DNA of 64,000 bases from Streptomyces niger (GTDB lineage: Bacteria > Actinomycetota > Actinomycetes > Streptomycetales > Streptomycetaceae): the NCBI RefSeq assembly GCF_000718305.1, contig NZ_JOFQ01000005.1, positions 308,201 through 372,200 of the forward strand, in the 5' to 3' direction. Below are positions 10,545-19,544 of this stretch, in pieces. Each line of letters opens with the position of its first letter. Position 1 is the stretch's first letter. The position numbers and the translations under genes were made by a program. The notes beneath the pieces are model-generated. The model saw only the letters and a program-made list of their open reading frames with translations. It did not search any database and had not been told where the DNA came from.

Positions 10545-11006
10545 TCACCCCGTAGGCCGGGCGGCGGGCTGAGAATCCGGATCGGCATCGGCCGACCCGT
10601 CCACCGGCCCGCCGCCATGTCCTGAGCCGTGCACCTCGGCCAGCAACTGGCGCACGGTCCGTATGAGCTCGACCGGCTCGAACGGCTTGGCGAGGAACGC
10701 GTCCACCCCGAGCGCCTCCCCGCTGTCCACCTCCAGCTGCGTGCACGCGCTGACGATGGCGATCGGGAGCTCCCTGGTCCGCGGATCGGCGCGCAGCCTC
10801 TCGGCAGTACGCAGTCCGTCCAGTCGCGGCATCACGACATCGAGGGTCACGACATCCGGACACACGTCGTGCACGATGTCGAGGCACTCGGCACCATCAG
10901 CCGCGGTCACGACCTCGAAGCCCTCCAGCTCGAGATTGACCCTGATCAACTGCCGGATGACCTTGTTGTCGTCGACAACAAGGACCCGGCCGGACAAGCC
11001 AGGCAC
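10545..11006 (-). CDS. Stand-alone response-regulator receiver protein
   Basis: A single REC domain (residues about 7-122) with the acidic pocket VVDDN, phospho-acceptor Asp56 in TLDVVMP and the conserved Lys in FLAKPFEP. It has no DNA-binding or enzymatic output domain. The last 30 residues are a Gly/Asp/Pro-rich tail. It would act by protein-protein contact or as a phosphate sink; no cognate kinase is adjacent. The GTG start at 11006 has no clear ribosome-binding site, and a TAGTCT hexamer 6 bases upstream could be the -10 of a leaderless transcript. Confidence 0.9.
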   Translation of the reverse strand: MPGLSGRVLVVDDNKVIRQLIRVNLELEGFEVVTAADGAECLDIVHDVCPDVVTLDVVMPRLDGLRTAERLRADPRTRELPIAIVSACTQLEVDSGEALGVDAFLAKPFEPVELIRTVRQLLAEVHGSGHGGGPVDGSADADPDSQPAARPTG

Positions 11007-11145
11007 ATATTGAGACTAAGCGCCTGCCACCTGCTGCGTCCGGGTTTTCCCCACTTCCGCCCCGTGCGAGGGACCTTTCCCCGATCACCGCGGCCACCCC
11101 TCCCCCATGCGCTAGGACCGCTCTTCGGCCTCCTTCCGCAACCCG

Positions 11146-11176
11146 TTCATGACCACCCCCTCCGAGCTGGTAGTGT
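11146..11176 (+). promoter_or_regulatory. Possible promoter of tRNA-Arg
   Basis: TTCATG at 11146-11151 and TAGTGT at 11171-11176, spaced 19 bp and about 33 bp before the tRNA. The -10 is good for a Streptomyces vegetative promoter; the -35 and spacing are weak. Confidence 0.3.
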
Positions 11177-11208
11177 TCTACCCGTCGCAAGCGCACAGCG
11201 CCCGACAC

Positions 11209-11280
11209 GCCCCCGTAGCTCAGGGGATAGAGCAACGGCCTCCGGAGCCGTGTGCGCAGGTTCGAATCCTGCCGGGGGCA
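11209..11280 (+). tRNA. tRNA-Arg (anticodon CCG)
   Basis: A 72-nt cloverleaf. Acceptor GCCCCCG pairs with CGGGGGC, followed by discriminator A. The D arm is GCTC...GAGC, the anticodon stem ACGGC/GCCGT carries loop CTCCGGA (anticodon CCG, reading CGG), and the T arm includes GGTTCGAATCC. No CCA is encoded. The 3' half (from the anticodon loop) is repeated at 23513-23555, so this gene served as the integration site of the island to its right. Confidence 0.97.
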
Positions 11281-11281
11281 C
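11239..11281 (+). repeat. Left attachment-like direct repeat (within tRNA-Arg)
   Basis: A 43-bp sequence covering the anticodon loop to the 3' end of tRNA-Arg. It matches 23513-23555 at 41 of 43 positions. This is the usual overlap region for tyrosine-integrase elements that insert in tRNA genes and restore the 3' end. Confidence 0.85.
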
Positions 11282-12212
11282 CCACTATGAGGTGCCCAAA
11301 GACCCCGTCACCAGCGGAAAAGCTGAGGCCGGGGTCTTCGCGTATGTGCAGGCGTGTGCCGCCTAGAGCGGCCGTATGCCGGGGTCCATGGACGAGGCGT
11401 GGACGGGATCTTGAAGCATCGTCGCAGGTGAGGTCCCGAAAGCCCCGACATGGCTGGACGGTCGGTCCGCAGCGCTCCGGTGTTCTCGAACTACCGGATG
11501 CTGGTTAGGGCGTCGAGGCACGGGAGCGCGAGGGCCGGGCCGCCAGGAGGGCAAGAGGCACGCACGCAAGTTCACCGAGGGCCACGAGCGGGAAGCCGGG
11601 GGCGAGGAAAAGGAAGCCGCGGGACGACCACCCCGGCATGGACGCAAGAAACAGCAACTCTACTATCAGAGTGGTCCCATCAGACGTGTGCCGGAATCCT
11701 GCCGGTAATCACGGGGAACACCGGGAAGCCCACGGACCCGCCTCAGACGTGGGCCTCCTTCCGCTACAGGTCAGCCCTGCAGCGAGCCCTTGACCACCTC
11801 ACCTTCCAAGCTGACGCCCGAGCACGGAATGCGTTCTTCTGCAGCAAGCTGAAGAAGGGCCCCATGGCCGCTTTGTCGCCGGCCGTCCCGGCTCTACCTA
11901 TCGATTCGGCCATCCGGTGGCGGTCGAGGGCCCGGACAAATTCCGGGAGCGGAACTGCGATCCTCGATCGCTGTGCAGAATGCAGCCGTCGATGTCTCCA
12001 CGCTGGGCTCTCCTCAGATTTAGCATCAATCCACCGACGGCAATTCGGGGCGAGTGCTTGCTGTTGACAAAGCGATGGTGGCGGGAGTCAGGCCAGCGGA
12101 GCTGTGGTGCCGAAGACCGGCGCAGAAGACCGGCAGCCAGTTAGGCTCGACGAGCGATCACAACGCACAATACCGGCGACCGTTGCACTCCCGGAGAGGC
12201 GGCACCAACCCC
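11281..12212. other. Gene-poor left end of the island
   Basis: About 930 bp between the tRNA and hsdR. The first 70 bp hold a terminator hairpin. In the rest all frames were read: short frames exist but none has recognisable motifs, and no integrase or excisionase segment was found. It could be remnant sequence from a lost integration module, but that is not shown. Confidence 0.5.
11299..11348 (+). terminator. Hairpin after tRNA-Arg
   Basis: AAGACCCCG (11299-11307) pairs with CGGGGTCTT (11340-11348). An inner CAGC/GCTG stem closes a GGAAAA loop. It starts 18 bp after the tRNA and probably ends its transcript; it belongs to the island side of the junction. Confidence 0.7.
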
Positions 12213-15200
12213 ATGAGCAGCGCAGGCGGGGCACCCCAGGCACCGGACCCTCGGCTTGTACGACTGGCCACGCAGTCCCGCAACTTCGGCTTCCTGCTGC
12301 CCCATCTTCCGCTGCTCGTCGCCTACGGAACCGCCGCAGAGAGTCATGTCTTCAGCGACCCGAACACCTCCCTGATCAAATCCCGCCAGTTCGCGGAAGC
12401 CATGGCGGCCGACCTGGTCAGCCGGGCCCGGCTCCGCGTGGAGGGCAGCACCCAGTTCGACCGTTTGCGGGCCCTCGACCGGGAGGGCTACCTCCACGGT
12501 GACGTGGGCACCGCCTTCCACGAGGTGCGCACTCTCGGCAACGAGGCGAGCCATACGGGACTCGACAGTGCCGACGACGCCTTCCGCGCCCTGCGCACCT
12601 GCTTCCGCCTCGGGACCTGGTACCACCGGCTGCTCACCGGCTCACGCGAGCAGTTGCCGTTCGTACCGCCCAGCCCCGACCACATCCCGGCCGCCGAGAA
12701 CGAGCGCGTGCTTCAGGACGTTGCCCGGGCCCGCAGGGAGCTGGAAGAGGCCCGCCTCAGCTACCACGACCAGACATCCCAGGCCCAGGCCGAGCAGGCC
12801 GCCCGGAGCGCAGTCGAGCGTGAGCTGGCCCAAGCTCAGGCCGAGCGCGAAGAACTGACCCGTGCGGTCGCGGCCATGCAGCACCAGCTCAAGGAGTTTC
12901 AGGCCGCCGCCGAGGCCACGCAGCTCGACCGCCGGCACACCGCCACCACCGACCGCGCCGCCGCGTCGGCCGCCGTCGCCGAGCGTGCCCGCCTCCTCGA
13001 CAACGCCGAGCAGGCGTCCCGCGAGCCCCTCACCGAAGTGCAGGTCCGCAAGCGACTCGACGCCATGCTCACGGCGGCGGGCTGGGACGTCCAGGACGGT
13101 GGCGCGGACCTCAACCTCCACGTCCAGGGTGACCGGCGGGGCAACGGTGTCGCCGTCCGCGAGGTCACTACCGCCCGGGGCCGCGCCGACTACGCCCTCT
13201 ACGTTGACCGCAAGCTCGTCGGCGTCGTCGAGGCCAAGCGCGAGGGCGCCGACCTGTCCGCCGCGGAGGCCCAGGCCGACCGGTACGCCGACCATCTCAC
13301 CGACGCCCAGCAGCGCCTCAGCGCCTGGCGCACCCCGCTCCCGTTCCGGTACGTGAGCGACGGCGGCGAGACCCGCTTCCGGTCGATCCTCGACCCGGAC
13401 TCCCGTACCCGCCGCATCTTCTCCTTCCACCAGCCGCGCACCCTCGCCCGCTGGGTCCGCCAGGCCGAGGAGGACGAGCAGGCCCCCAGCTACCGGGCCC
13501 GCCTGCGCTGGCGTATGCCCGACCTCGACGAGCGCCCGCTGCGCCCGGCGCAGATCAAGGCAGTACACGGCGTGGAGAACTCGGTGGCGCTTGGCAAGGG
13601 CCAGCAGGGAATGGGCCAGTCCCGCTCTCTCGTCCAGATGGCCACCGGCGCGGGCAAGACGTTCACGGCGGTGACCTTCTCGTATCGGATGCTCAAGCAC
13701 GCGCGTGCCGAGCGCGTCCTGTTCCTTGTCGACCGCAACAACCTCGGTGTGCAGGCATTCGCCGAGTTCGAGAACTTCAAGACGCCCGACACCGACCGCA
13801 AGTTCGCCGACCTCTACAACGTTCAGCGCCTCGGCGCGGAGGGCATGTACCCCTCGTCCAAGGTCGTCATCTCCACCGTCCAGCGCCTCTACATTGAACT
13901 GACCGGCGCGAGCCTGCCGGGCAGCGACGCAGACGACGCCGAGATGGACTACGACGTCGACGTGCCGGGCGGCATCCAGGTCGGCTACAACGCCGACATC
14001 CCTCCGGAAGCTTTCGACCTGATCGTCGTCGACGAGTGCCACCGCTCCATCTACGGCAAGTGGCGCTCCGTCCTCGAATACTTCGATGCCCCCATCGTCG
14101 GCCTCACCGCCACCCCCGTCGCCCAGACCTTCGGATACTTCAACGGCAACCTGGTCAGCGAGTACTCCTACCAGGAGGCAGTGGCCGACCGTGTCAACGT
14201 CGACTTCTCCGTCTATGAAATCGAGACGCGGATAACGGCCGAGGGCGGAGTCATCGCGCACGGCACCATCCCGGTCCGCGACCGCCGCACCCGCCGCCAG
14301 CGCTACGAGGACATCGACGAGGACATCGAGTATGGCGCCAACCAGGTCGGTGTCGGCGTCATCAGCAAGGACCAGCTGCGCACGGTCGTACAGACCTTCC
14401 GTGACCGCCTCTTCACGGAGATCTTCCCCGAGCGCGCCAAACACGATCCGGCCACGGGGGCGCTGCGGTGGGATGAGATATACGTGCCCAAGACGCTCAT
14501 CTTCGCCAAGAACGACAACCACGCGGAGGAGATCGTCGAGGTCGTCCGTGACGTCTTCAGCAAGGGCAACGACTTCTGCGCGAAGATCACCAGCGCGGCT
14601 CGCAACGCCGCCGAGCGCCTCGCGGCCTTCCGTAACCTCCCTGAGCTGCGCATCGCGGTCACCGTCGACATGATCGCCACGGGCACGGACGTCAAGCCGC
14701 TGGAATGCCTGCTGTTCCTCAGGGACGTCAAGAGCTGGGCGTACTTCGAGCAGATGAAGGGCCGCGGCGCCCGGACCCTCTCCCTCACCGACTTCGAGAA
14801 GGTCACCCCCGGCGTCGGCCCCAAGACCCGCTTCGTGATCGTCGACGCGGTCGGCGTGACGAAGAAGCCGAAGGTCGACGCAGCACCGCTGGAACGCCAC
14901 ACCGAGAAGCAGATCAGCCTGGAGAAGCTGCTCCGTAAGACCGCCGCGAACACCATCGAGGAGGAAGAGGTATCCACCCTCGCGGCCCGCCTCGCCAAGC
15001 TCGACATCCAGATGACGGACGAGGAGCGCGTCGAGATCCAGCGGCTGAGCGGCGGGCTGGAACTGGAGAAGATCGTTCACGGGATGGTCGAAGCCGTCTC
15101 GACGGACCGGCAACTGGAGGTGCGGGAGGCCGCCGAGCGCGCGGGGCGCAACCCCGAGCGCGCGGTACGCGACCTCATCGAGCAGTCCGTCCGTCCCCTC

Positions 15201-15896
15201 GCCGCCACGCCGCCGCTGCGCGCCCGCCTGCTGGAGATGCGGCGCGCGAAGGACATCCTCTACGACGAGAACGGCACGGACGAACTGCTTCGCGCGGGGG
15301 CAGTCGCCGACGACGAGGACACGGCGGCGGAGACGGTCCGCGACTGGCGCCGGTACATCGCAGCGAACCGCGACGAGATCGCGGCGATGTCCGTCGCGTT
15401 CAGCGCCGGCTCCGAGGTGCCGCCCGGCGTCGCCATGGAGCGGCTCAAGGACGTGGCCCGCAGTATCGCCCGCCCGCCGCGCGCGTGGACTCCGGACAGA
15501 CTGTGGAAGGCGTACGAGAAGGTCGGCGAGGCGGTGGTAGACGGGGCCCACCGCAAACACACGGCCTCGGACCTACTCGCCCTGCTCCGCTACGAACTCG
15601 CAGGTGGCGCCGCACAGGGGGCCCCGGCACCACGCCCTCACGAGGAGCTCGTGCGCGAGCGCTATCAGGCGTGGATCGCCCGCCAGGAACAGGCGGGCGC
15701 GCGTTTCACCGAACGGCAGCGCTGGTGGCTCGACCGCATCGCCGCGGCAACGGCCGAGCGTGTACGCTTCGACACCGCTGACCTCGATTACGCCCCTTTC
15801 ACCTCGCGCAACGGTACAGACGGATTCCTCGCGGAATTCGGTGGGACGCGGGCGGAACATATCATCAACGAGCTGGATAGGGAGCTGAGCGCGTGA
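12213..15896 (+). CDS. hsdR: Type I restriction enzyme, restriction/translocation subunit HsdR
   Basis: Motor and nuclease subunit of a type I R-M complex. From the ATG at 12213 (GGAGAGG about 13 bp upstream) it has 1,227 residues. Domains in order: a DUF4145-like region (about 20-140), an Ala/Glu-rich coiled coil (about 150-240), and a PD-(D/E)xK nuclease with DYALYVDRK and VEAK (Glu340, Lys342). The SF2 helicase follows, with Walker A TGAGKT (about 478-483), DECH box (607-610), TATP and ATGTDV, then a C-terminal subunit-contact region. It overlaps hsdS by 4 bp. The order R-S-M is less common than R-M-S. All key motifs look intact. Confidence 0.95.
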   Translation: MSSAGGAPQAPDPRLVRLATQSRNFGFLLPHLPLLVAYGTAAESHVFSDPNTSLIKSRQFAEAMAADLVSRARLRVEGSTQFDRLRALDREGYLHGDVGTAFHEVRTLGNEASHTGLDSADDAFRALRTCFRLGTWYHRLLTGSREQLPFVPPSPDHIPAAENERVLQDVARARRELEEARLSYHDQTSQAQAEQAARSAVERELAQAQAEREELTRAVAAMQHQLKEFQAAAEATQLDRRHTATTDRAAASAAVAERARLLDNAEQASREPLTEVQVRKRLDAMLTAAGWDVQDGGADLNLHVQGDRRGNGVAVREVTTARGRADYALYVDRKLVGVVEAKREGADLSAAEAQADRYADHLTDAQQRLSAWRTPLPFRYVSDGGETRFRSILDPDSRTRRIFSFHQPRTLARWVRQAEEDEQAPSYRARLRWRMPDLDERPLRPAQIKAVHGVENSVALGKGQQGMGQSRSLVQMATGAGKTFTAVTFSYRMLKHARAERVLFLVDRNNLGVQAFAEFENFKTPDTDRKFADLYNVQRLGAEGMYPSSKVVISTVQRLYIELTGASLPGSDADDAEMDYDVDVPGGIQVGYNADIPPEAFDLIVVDECHRSIYGKWRSVLEYFDAPIVGLTATPVAQTFGYFNGNLVSEYSYQEAVADRVNVDFSVYEIETRITAEGGVIAHGTIPVRDRRTRRQRYEDIDEDIEYGANQVGVGVISKDQLRTVVQTFRDRLFTEIFPERAKHDPATGALRWDEIYVPKTLIFAKNDNHAEEIVEVVRDVFSKGNDFCAKITSAARNAAERLAAFRNLPELRIAVTVDMIATGTDVKPLECLLFLRDVKSWAYFEQMKGRGARTLSLTDFEKVTPGVGPKTRFVIVDAVGVTKKPKVDAAPLERHTEKQISLEKLLRKTAANTIEEEEVSTLAARLAKLDIQMTDEERVEIQRLSGGLELEKIVHGMVEAVSTDRQLEVREAAERAGRNPERAVRDLIEQSVRPLAATPPLRARLLEMRRAKDILYDENGTDELLRAGAVADDEDTAAETVRDWRRYIAANRDEIAAMSVAFSAGSEVPPGVAMERLKDVARSIARPPRAWTPDRLWKAYEKVGEAVVDGAHRKHTASDLLALLRYELAGGAAQGAPAPRPHEELVRERYQAWIARQEQAGARFTERQRWWLDRIAAATAERVRFDTADLDYAPFTSRNGTDGFLAEFGGTRAEHIINELDRELSA

Positions 15897-17353
15897 CGAC
15901 CGACTCGGGTGTGGGGCCGGGAGGTTTGGGCTCCGCGGGGGATGTCGCGGACGCGGAGGGGCTGCCGGCTGGGTGGGGTCGGGCGACCATCGGCGAGTTG
16001 TGCGATGTGAATCCCCGGGGGTTTGATGAGGAACCCGGCGACGATGAGCTCGTCTCACAGGTGCCTATGACTTCTGTCGAAGCGGAGACGGGACGCATGG
16101 ATGCGTCGACTCAGGTGCGGTACGGCGATATCAAGAAAAAGTCGCTGACCAGGTTCCAGGAAGACGACGTACTCTTCGCGAAGATCACGCCCTGTATGGA
16201 GAACGGGAAGATCGCGAAAGCGTGCGGGCTGACAAGTGGCCGAGCTCTGGGAAGCACCGAGTTCCATGTGCTGCGAAGCCGGGGGGCTGTTCTCCCTGAA
16301 TACCTGATGCACTTTCTACTGCAACGGCATGTTCGCCGTGCGGCGGAGTATCACATGACCGGCGCCGTAGGCCAACGCCGTGTGCCGCGCCCCTACTTGG
16401 CTGAACTGGAGATCCCGGTACCACCCCTCGCAGAACAGCATCGCATCGTCGCCAAGCTGGACGAGCAGTTGGCGTATATCGAGGCAGGTGAGAGTTCTCT
16501 AACGGATGCCGAAGCGCGGGTTGCTGATTTCGTTACATCCTTGCTCGCTGGGGTCACTAAGCCACGCTCAGAGATGTCAGGCTGGAAGATTAAGGCGATC
16601 GGGGAGATAGCTGCTGTCTCGTCTGGCGCTACCCCTCTTAAGGGGAGGTCGGACTACTACGATGGCGGAACAGTGCCGTGGGTTACCAGTTCCCTCCTTA
16701 ATGCCCCCTTCGTGGATCGAGCCGAAAAGTTCATTACTGACAGAGCGGTGATGGAGACGGCTGTCAAAGAATATCCGCCGGGCACGCTCTTGCTTGCTAT
16801 GTATGGTGAAGGTAAGACCAGGGGGAAGTGCTCTGAGCTTCGAATTCGTGCAACTACTAATCAGGCGTGCGCGGGAATTCAGCTTGCGGCAGCATATGAG
16901 TGTCGTAGGGACTGGGTGAAGCTCGTTCTGGAAGCTCGATACGAAGAACATCGAGCCTTGGCTTCTGGTGGTGTTCAGCCGAACTTGAGCCTCGGACTTG
17001 TCAAGAAGATTCAGGTTCCTCTCCCGCCGCTTGAGCGCCAAAAGGAGCTCCTGGAGTACGTGACTCAGCGCCGCGCTGACGCAAGCGAGATGGCCAAGGT
17101 GATTGAGTCTGTGAAAGTGCAGGCCTCTGAATTGCGCAATGCCCTCCTCCATGCCGCCTTCACCGGCGCCCTCGTCCCCCAGGATCCCGACGACGAGCCC
17201 GCCTCAGTCCTCCTCGACCGGATCAGCAGACAGCGGGCTGTCAACGTCAAGCCGACCAAGCGCAAGCGCACGTCCCGTGTGCTCTCCCCGGCGGCCCCCC
17301 AGACCTCCGGTCGACCGATTCCCTCCGGCACCCAAGAAGCACTTCCCCTGTGA
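15893..17353 (+). CDS. hsdS: Type I R-M specificity subunit HsdS
   Basis: DNA-recognition subunit that sets the bipartite target of the HsdRSM complex. The 486 residues hold two target-recognition domains (about 20-175 and 225-400). Each is followed by a helical conserved region, recognisable by PLAEQHRIVAKLDEQLA in the first and PLERQKELLEYV in the second. The GTG start overlaps the hsdR stop (GTGA), and its own stop overlaps hsdM in the same way. The second TRD, about 16,560-17,120, is markedly lower in GC, with A/T-ending codons unlike the flanking genes. That suggests TRD exchange or recent acquisition. The target sequence cannot be predicted. Confidence 0.94.
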   Translation: MTTDSGVGPGGLGSAGDVADAEGLPAGWGRATIGELCDVNPRGFDEEPGDDELVSQVPMTSVEAETGRMDASTQVRYGDIKKKSLTRFQEDDVLFAKITPCMENGKIAKACGLTSGRALGSTEFHVLRSRGAVLPEYLMHFLLQRHVRRAAEYHMTGAVGQRRVPRPYLAELEIPVPPLAEQHRIVAKLDEQLAYIEAGESSLTDAEARVADFVTSLLAGVTKPRSEMSGWKIKAIGEIAAVSSGATPLKGRSDYYDGGTVPWVTSSLLNAPFVDRAEKFITDRAVMETAVKEYPPGTLLLAMYGEGKTRGKCSELRIRATTNQACAGIQLAAAYECRRDWVKLVLEARYEEHRALASGGVQPNLSLGLVKKIQVPLPPLERQKELLEYVTQRRADASEMAKVIESVKVQASELRNALLHAAFTGALVPQDPDDEPASVLLDRISRQRAVNVKPTKRKRTSRVLSPAAPQTSGRPIPSGTQEALPL

Positions 17354-18966
17354 GCACCGCCATGAGCAGCAGCACCGAGACGCCGCCCCCCGAAGATCCC
17401 GCCGAGGCGGTCTCTCAGGCACCCGGCAACCTGCCTGCCCCTCGCGCGGCGGAAGCGAGAACAAAGGCCGCCCCCGCAGCCTCCACCTCCACCCTCGTCA
17501 ACCGCCTCTGGTCGTACTGTGAACTGCTGCGCCACTCCGGTGTCTCTACCCTCGACTACGTCGAGCAGCTCACGTATCTCCTCTTCCTCAAAATGGCCGA
17601 CGAGCGCGCCAACCGGCCGACGGCCTTCCGGCGCAACGCCCCCGAGGCGCCTCTCGTCCCCGAGGGCCGGGACTGGAAGAGCCTGACCACCCGGTCCGCC
17701 GAAGCGCTGCTCGATCATTACGAGTTCATCCTCAAGGACCTCGGCCAGCGCGGCGGCACCATGCTCGGCGAGGTCTTCACCAAGGCGCAGAACAAGATCC
17801 ATGAGCCGGCCGTCCTCGACCGCCTGATCAAGGACCTGATCGACCCCTACACCTGGACCACCGAGAACCAGGACCTCAAGGGCGACGCCTACGAAGGTCT
17901 CCTCCAGCGCGGCGCCGAGGACCGCAAGACTGGCGCGGGCCAGTACTTCACGCCCCGCCCGCTCATCGACGCCATGGTCGACTGCGTTCAGCCGCGACCC
18001 GGTGAGACCATCACCGACCCGGCCTGCGGCACCGGCGGCTTCCTCATCGCCGCGCACGCCCACCTCATGCAGAACTACGAGGACGAGCTGTACGGCGACA
18101 AGGGCCGCGCTCTCCAGTCCGGCGCGATCACCGGTTACGAACTCGTCCGCGAGACCGGCCGCCTGGCCCTGATGAACATGCTGCTCCACGGCATCGGAAG
18201 CTCCGAGGCCAAGCCGCTCATCACCATCCGAGACTCCCTGGCGCGCCCCCCGAAGCGGCACTACGACATCGTGCTCGCCAACCCGCCCTTCGGTGTCGGC
18301 TCGGTGACCGGCGAGTCGTACACCTCTCGCACCGACTTCTGGGCACCGACGACGAACAAGCAGCTCAACTTCGTCCAGCACATCTACAACCTGCTGAAGA
18401 CCAACGGCCGAGCCGCCCTCGTCCTCCCCGACAACGTCCTCTTCGAAGGCGGCGCCGGCGAGACCATCCGCAAGAACCTCCTCAACCTCTGCGACGTCCA
18501 CACTCTCCTGCGCCTGCCCACCGGCATCTTCTACGCCAACGGCGTCAAGGCCAATGTCCTATTCTTCGACAAGACCGGCCAGCGCACCGGAAGCCGACCC
18601 GGCACGCGCCAGCTCTGGGTCTACGACTTCCGTACGGACCAGCGCTTCACGCTCAAGCAGCGCCAGTTGGGCCGCCATCACCTCGACGCCTTCGTCGCCG
18701 CGTACCACTCCGGCGGCACGGACTTCAGCAAGCGCACCCCGAACGACCGTTTTCGCGCGTACGACTACGATGAGCTGATCGCCCGGGACAAGGTCAACCT
18801 CGACCTTACGGTGCTCAAGTCCGACGCCGCCGCGACCACGGATTACGCGTCACCGGATGTGATCGCCCAGGAGATCGTCAACGAACTCGAAGTGGCGCTC
18901 GCCCAGTTCACGGCCGTGGCCCGTGCCATGAAGAAGGACCTACCGCCGTCGGCTGACGACAAGTAG
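17350..18966 (+). CDS. hsdM: Type I R-M DNA methyltransferase HsdM (N6-adenine)
   Basis: Modification subunit that methylates adenine in the HsdS target. The 538 residues contain the helical HsdM_N region (about 50-170; LTYLLFLKMADER), SAM-binding motif I DPACGTGG (from Asp223) and catalytic motif IV NPPF (from Asn311). The C-terminal part has the usual LPTGIFYANGVKANVLFF segment. The GTG at 17350 overlaps the hsdS stop; an in-frame ATG at 17362 is an alternative start. Both catalytic motifs are canonical, so it is expected to be active. Confidence 0.96.
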   Translation: MSTAMSSSTETPPPEDPAEAVSQAPGNLPAPRAAEARTKAAPAASTSTLVNRLWSYCELLRHSGVSTLDYVEQLTYLLFLKMADERANRPTAFRRNAPEAPLVPEGRDWKSLTTRSAEALLDHYEFILKDLGQRGGTMLGEVFTKAQNKIHEPAVLDRLIKDLIDPYTWTTENQDLKGDAYEGLLQRGAEDRKTGAGQYFTPRPLIDAMVDCVQPRPGETITDPACGTGGFLIAAHAHLMQNYEDELYGDKGRALQSGAITGYELVRETGRLALMNMLLHGIGSSEAKPLITIRDSLARPPKRHYDIVLANPPFGVGSVTGESYTSRTDFWAPTTNKQLNFVQHIYNLLKTNGRAALVLPDNVLFEGGAGETIRKNLLNLCDVHTLLRLPTGIFYANGVKANVLFFDKTGQRTGSRPGTRQLWVYDFRTDQRFTLKQRQLGRHHLDAFVAAYHSGGTDFSKRTPNDRFRAYDYDELIARDKVNLDLTVLKSDAAATTDYASPDVIAQEIVNELEVALAQFTAVARAMKKDLPPSADDK

Positions 18967-19049
18967 AGCCAGTCGGCGGCCCGGTGGTTCGCCGAGAACC
19001 ACCAGTCCGCCTGTCTTCGCCTCTCTCCGCGCTCAGAGCTCGCCCGCGA

Positions 19050-19265
19050 TCACGCCCCCCGGAACGCGGCCCACTCCGACGCGGTGAACCGCAGTGGTTC
19101 CCGCTCCGGATTTTTCGAGTCACGTACGGCCCGCGCGCCGTGCGGCAGTTCGGCGACCTCGACGCAGTCTTTCTCGCCCGCGCTCGCAGATGCCTTGCGG
19201 TGTACGGCTGGATGACCCCGATGCGGAGTCGGGGCGTGGGCTGCCGTTGGTCGATCTGCTCGCAC
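19050..19265 (-). CDS. Orphan DUF397 domain protein (possibly a remnant)
   Basis: A 71-codon frame whose last 50 residues match the DUF397 pattern: KDCVEVAELP, AVRDSKNP, LRFTASEWAAF. The usual N-terminal WRKSSYS is altered to HRKASAS, with the Trp lost. DUF397 genes normally follow an XRE regulator gene, but no XRE gene precedes this one. It is the only minus-strand gene inside the island, set between hsdM and the second methylase gene. It may be a decayed copy; a complete XRE/DUF397 pair lies at 24252-25344. Confidence 0.6.
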   Translation of the reverse strand: MRADRPTAAHAPTPHRGHPAVHRKASASAGEKDCVEVAELPHGARAVRDSKNPEREPLRFTASEWAAFRGA

Positions 19266-19544
19266 CGGGGTGACGGGTCACGGGGACGCCGGTTGGCAAG
19301 CAAGTGCGCTGCTGGATTCCGGCTCAGTAGGAGAGCAGGGCCTGACAGGCCAAAAAAGTTACTGCTTGGGGCCCCGGATGCCGACCTTGCACTTACCCTG
19401 AAAGGGAGTTGATCGTCGGCGGCCCGATCGACCGGTTCTGATGTGTTCTCGGAGCGTTACGTCACCGGATCCGATGCTGCCGGAACAGGGGGGTGGCCCG
19501 TCGGCGCATCTACTCGGACAGAGACGTTCGAGAACGGGTGGGGC

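Noticed and set aside
12064..12069. TTGACA hexamer upstream of hsdR as a -35 box
   Set aside because: No acceptable -10 lies 16-19 bp downstream, so it is not called as a promoter.
11281..12212. Remnant integrase gene at the left end of the island
   Set aside because: Read in all frames; no tyrosine or serine recombinase motif could be recognised, so no pseudogene is claimed.
12642..15560. A 972-codon open frame on the minus strand opposite hsdR
   Set aside because: Its composition (Val/Ala/Gly/Leu/Asp runs) is a reverse-frame artefact of a GC-rich gene, and the HsdR motifs are intact on the plus strand.
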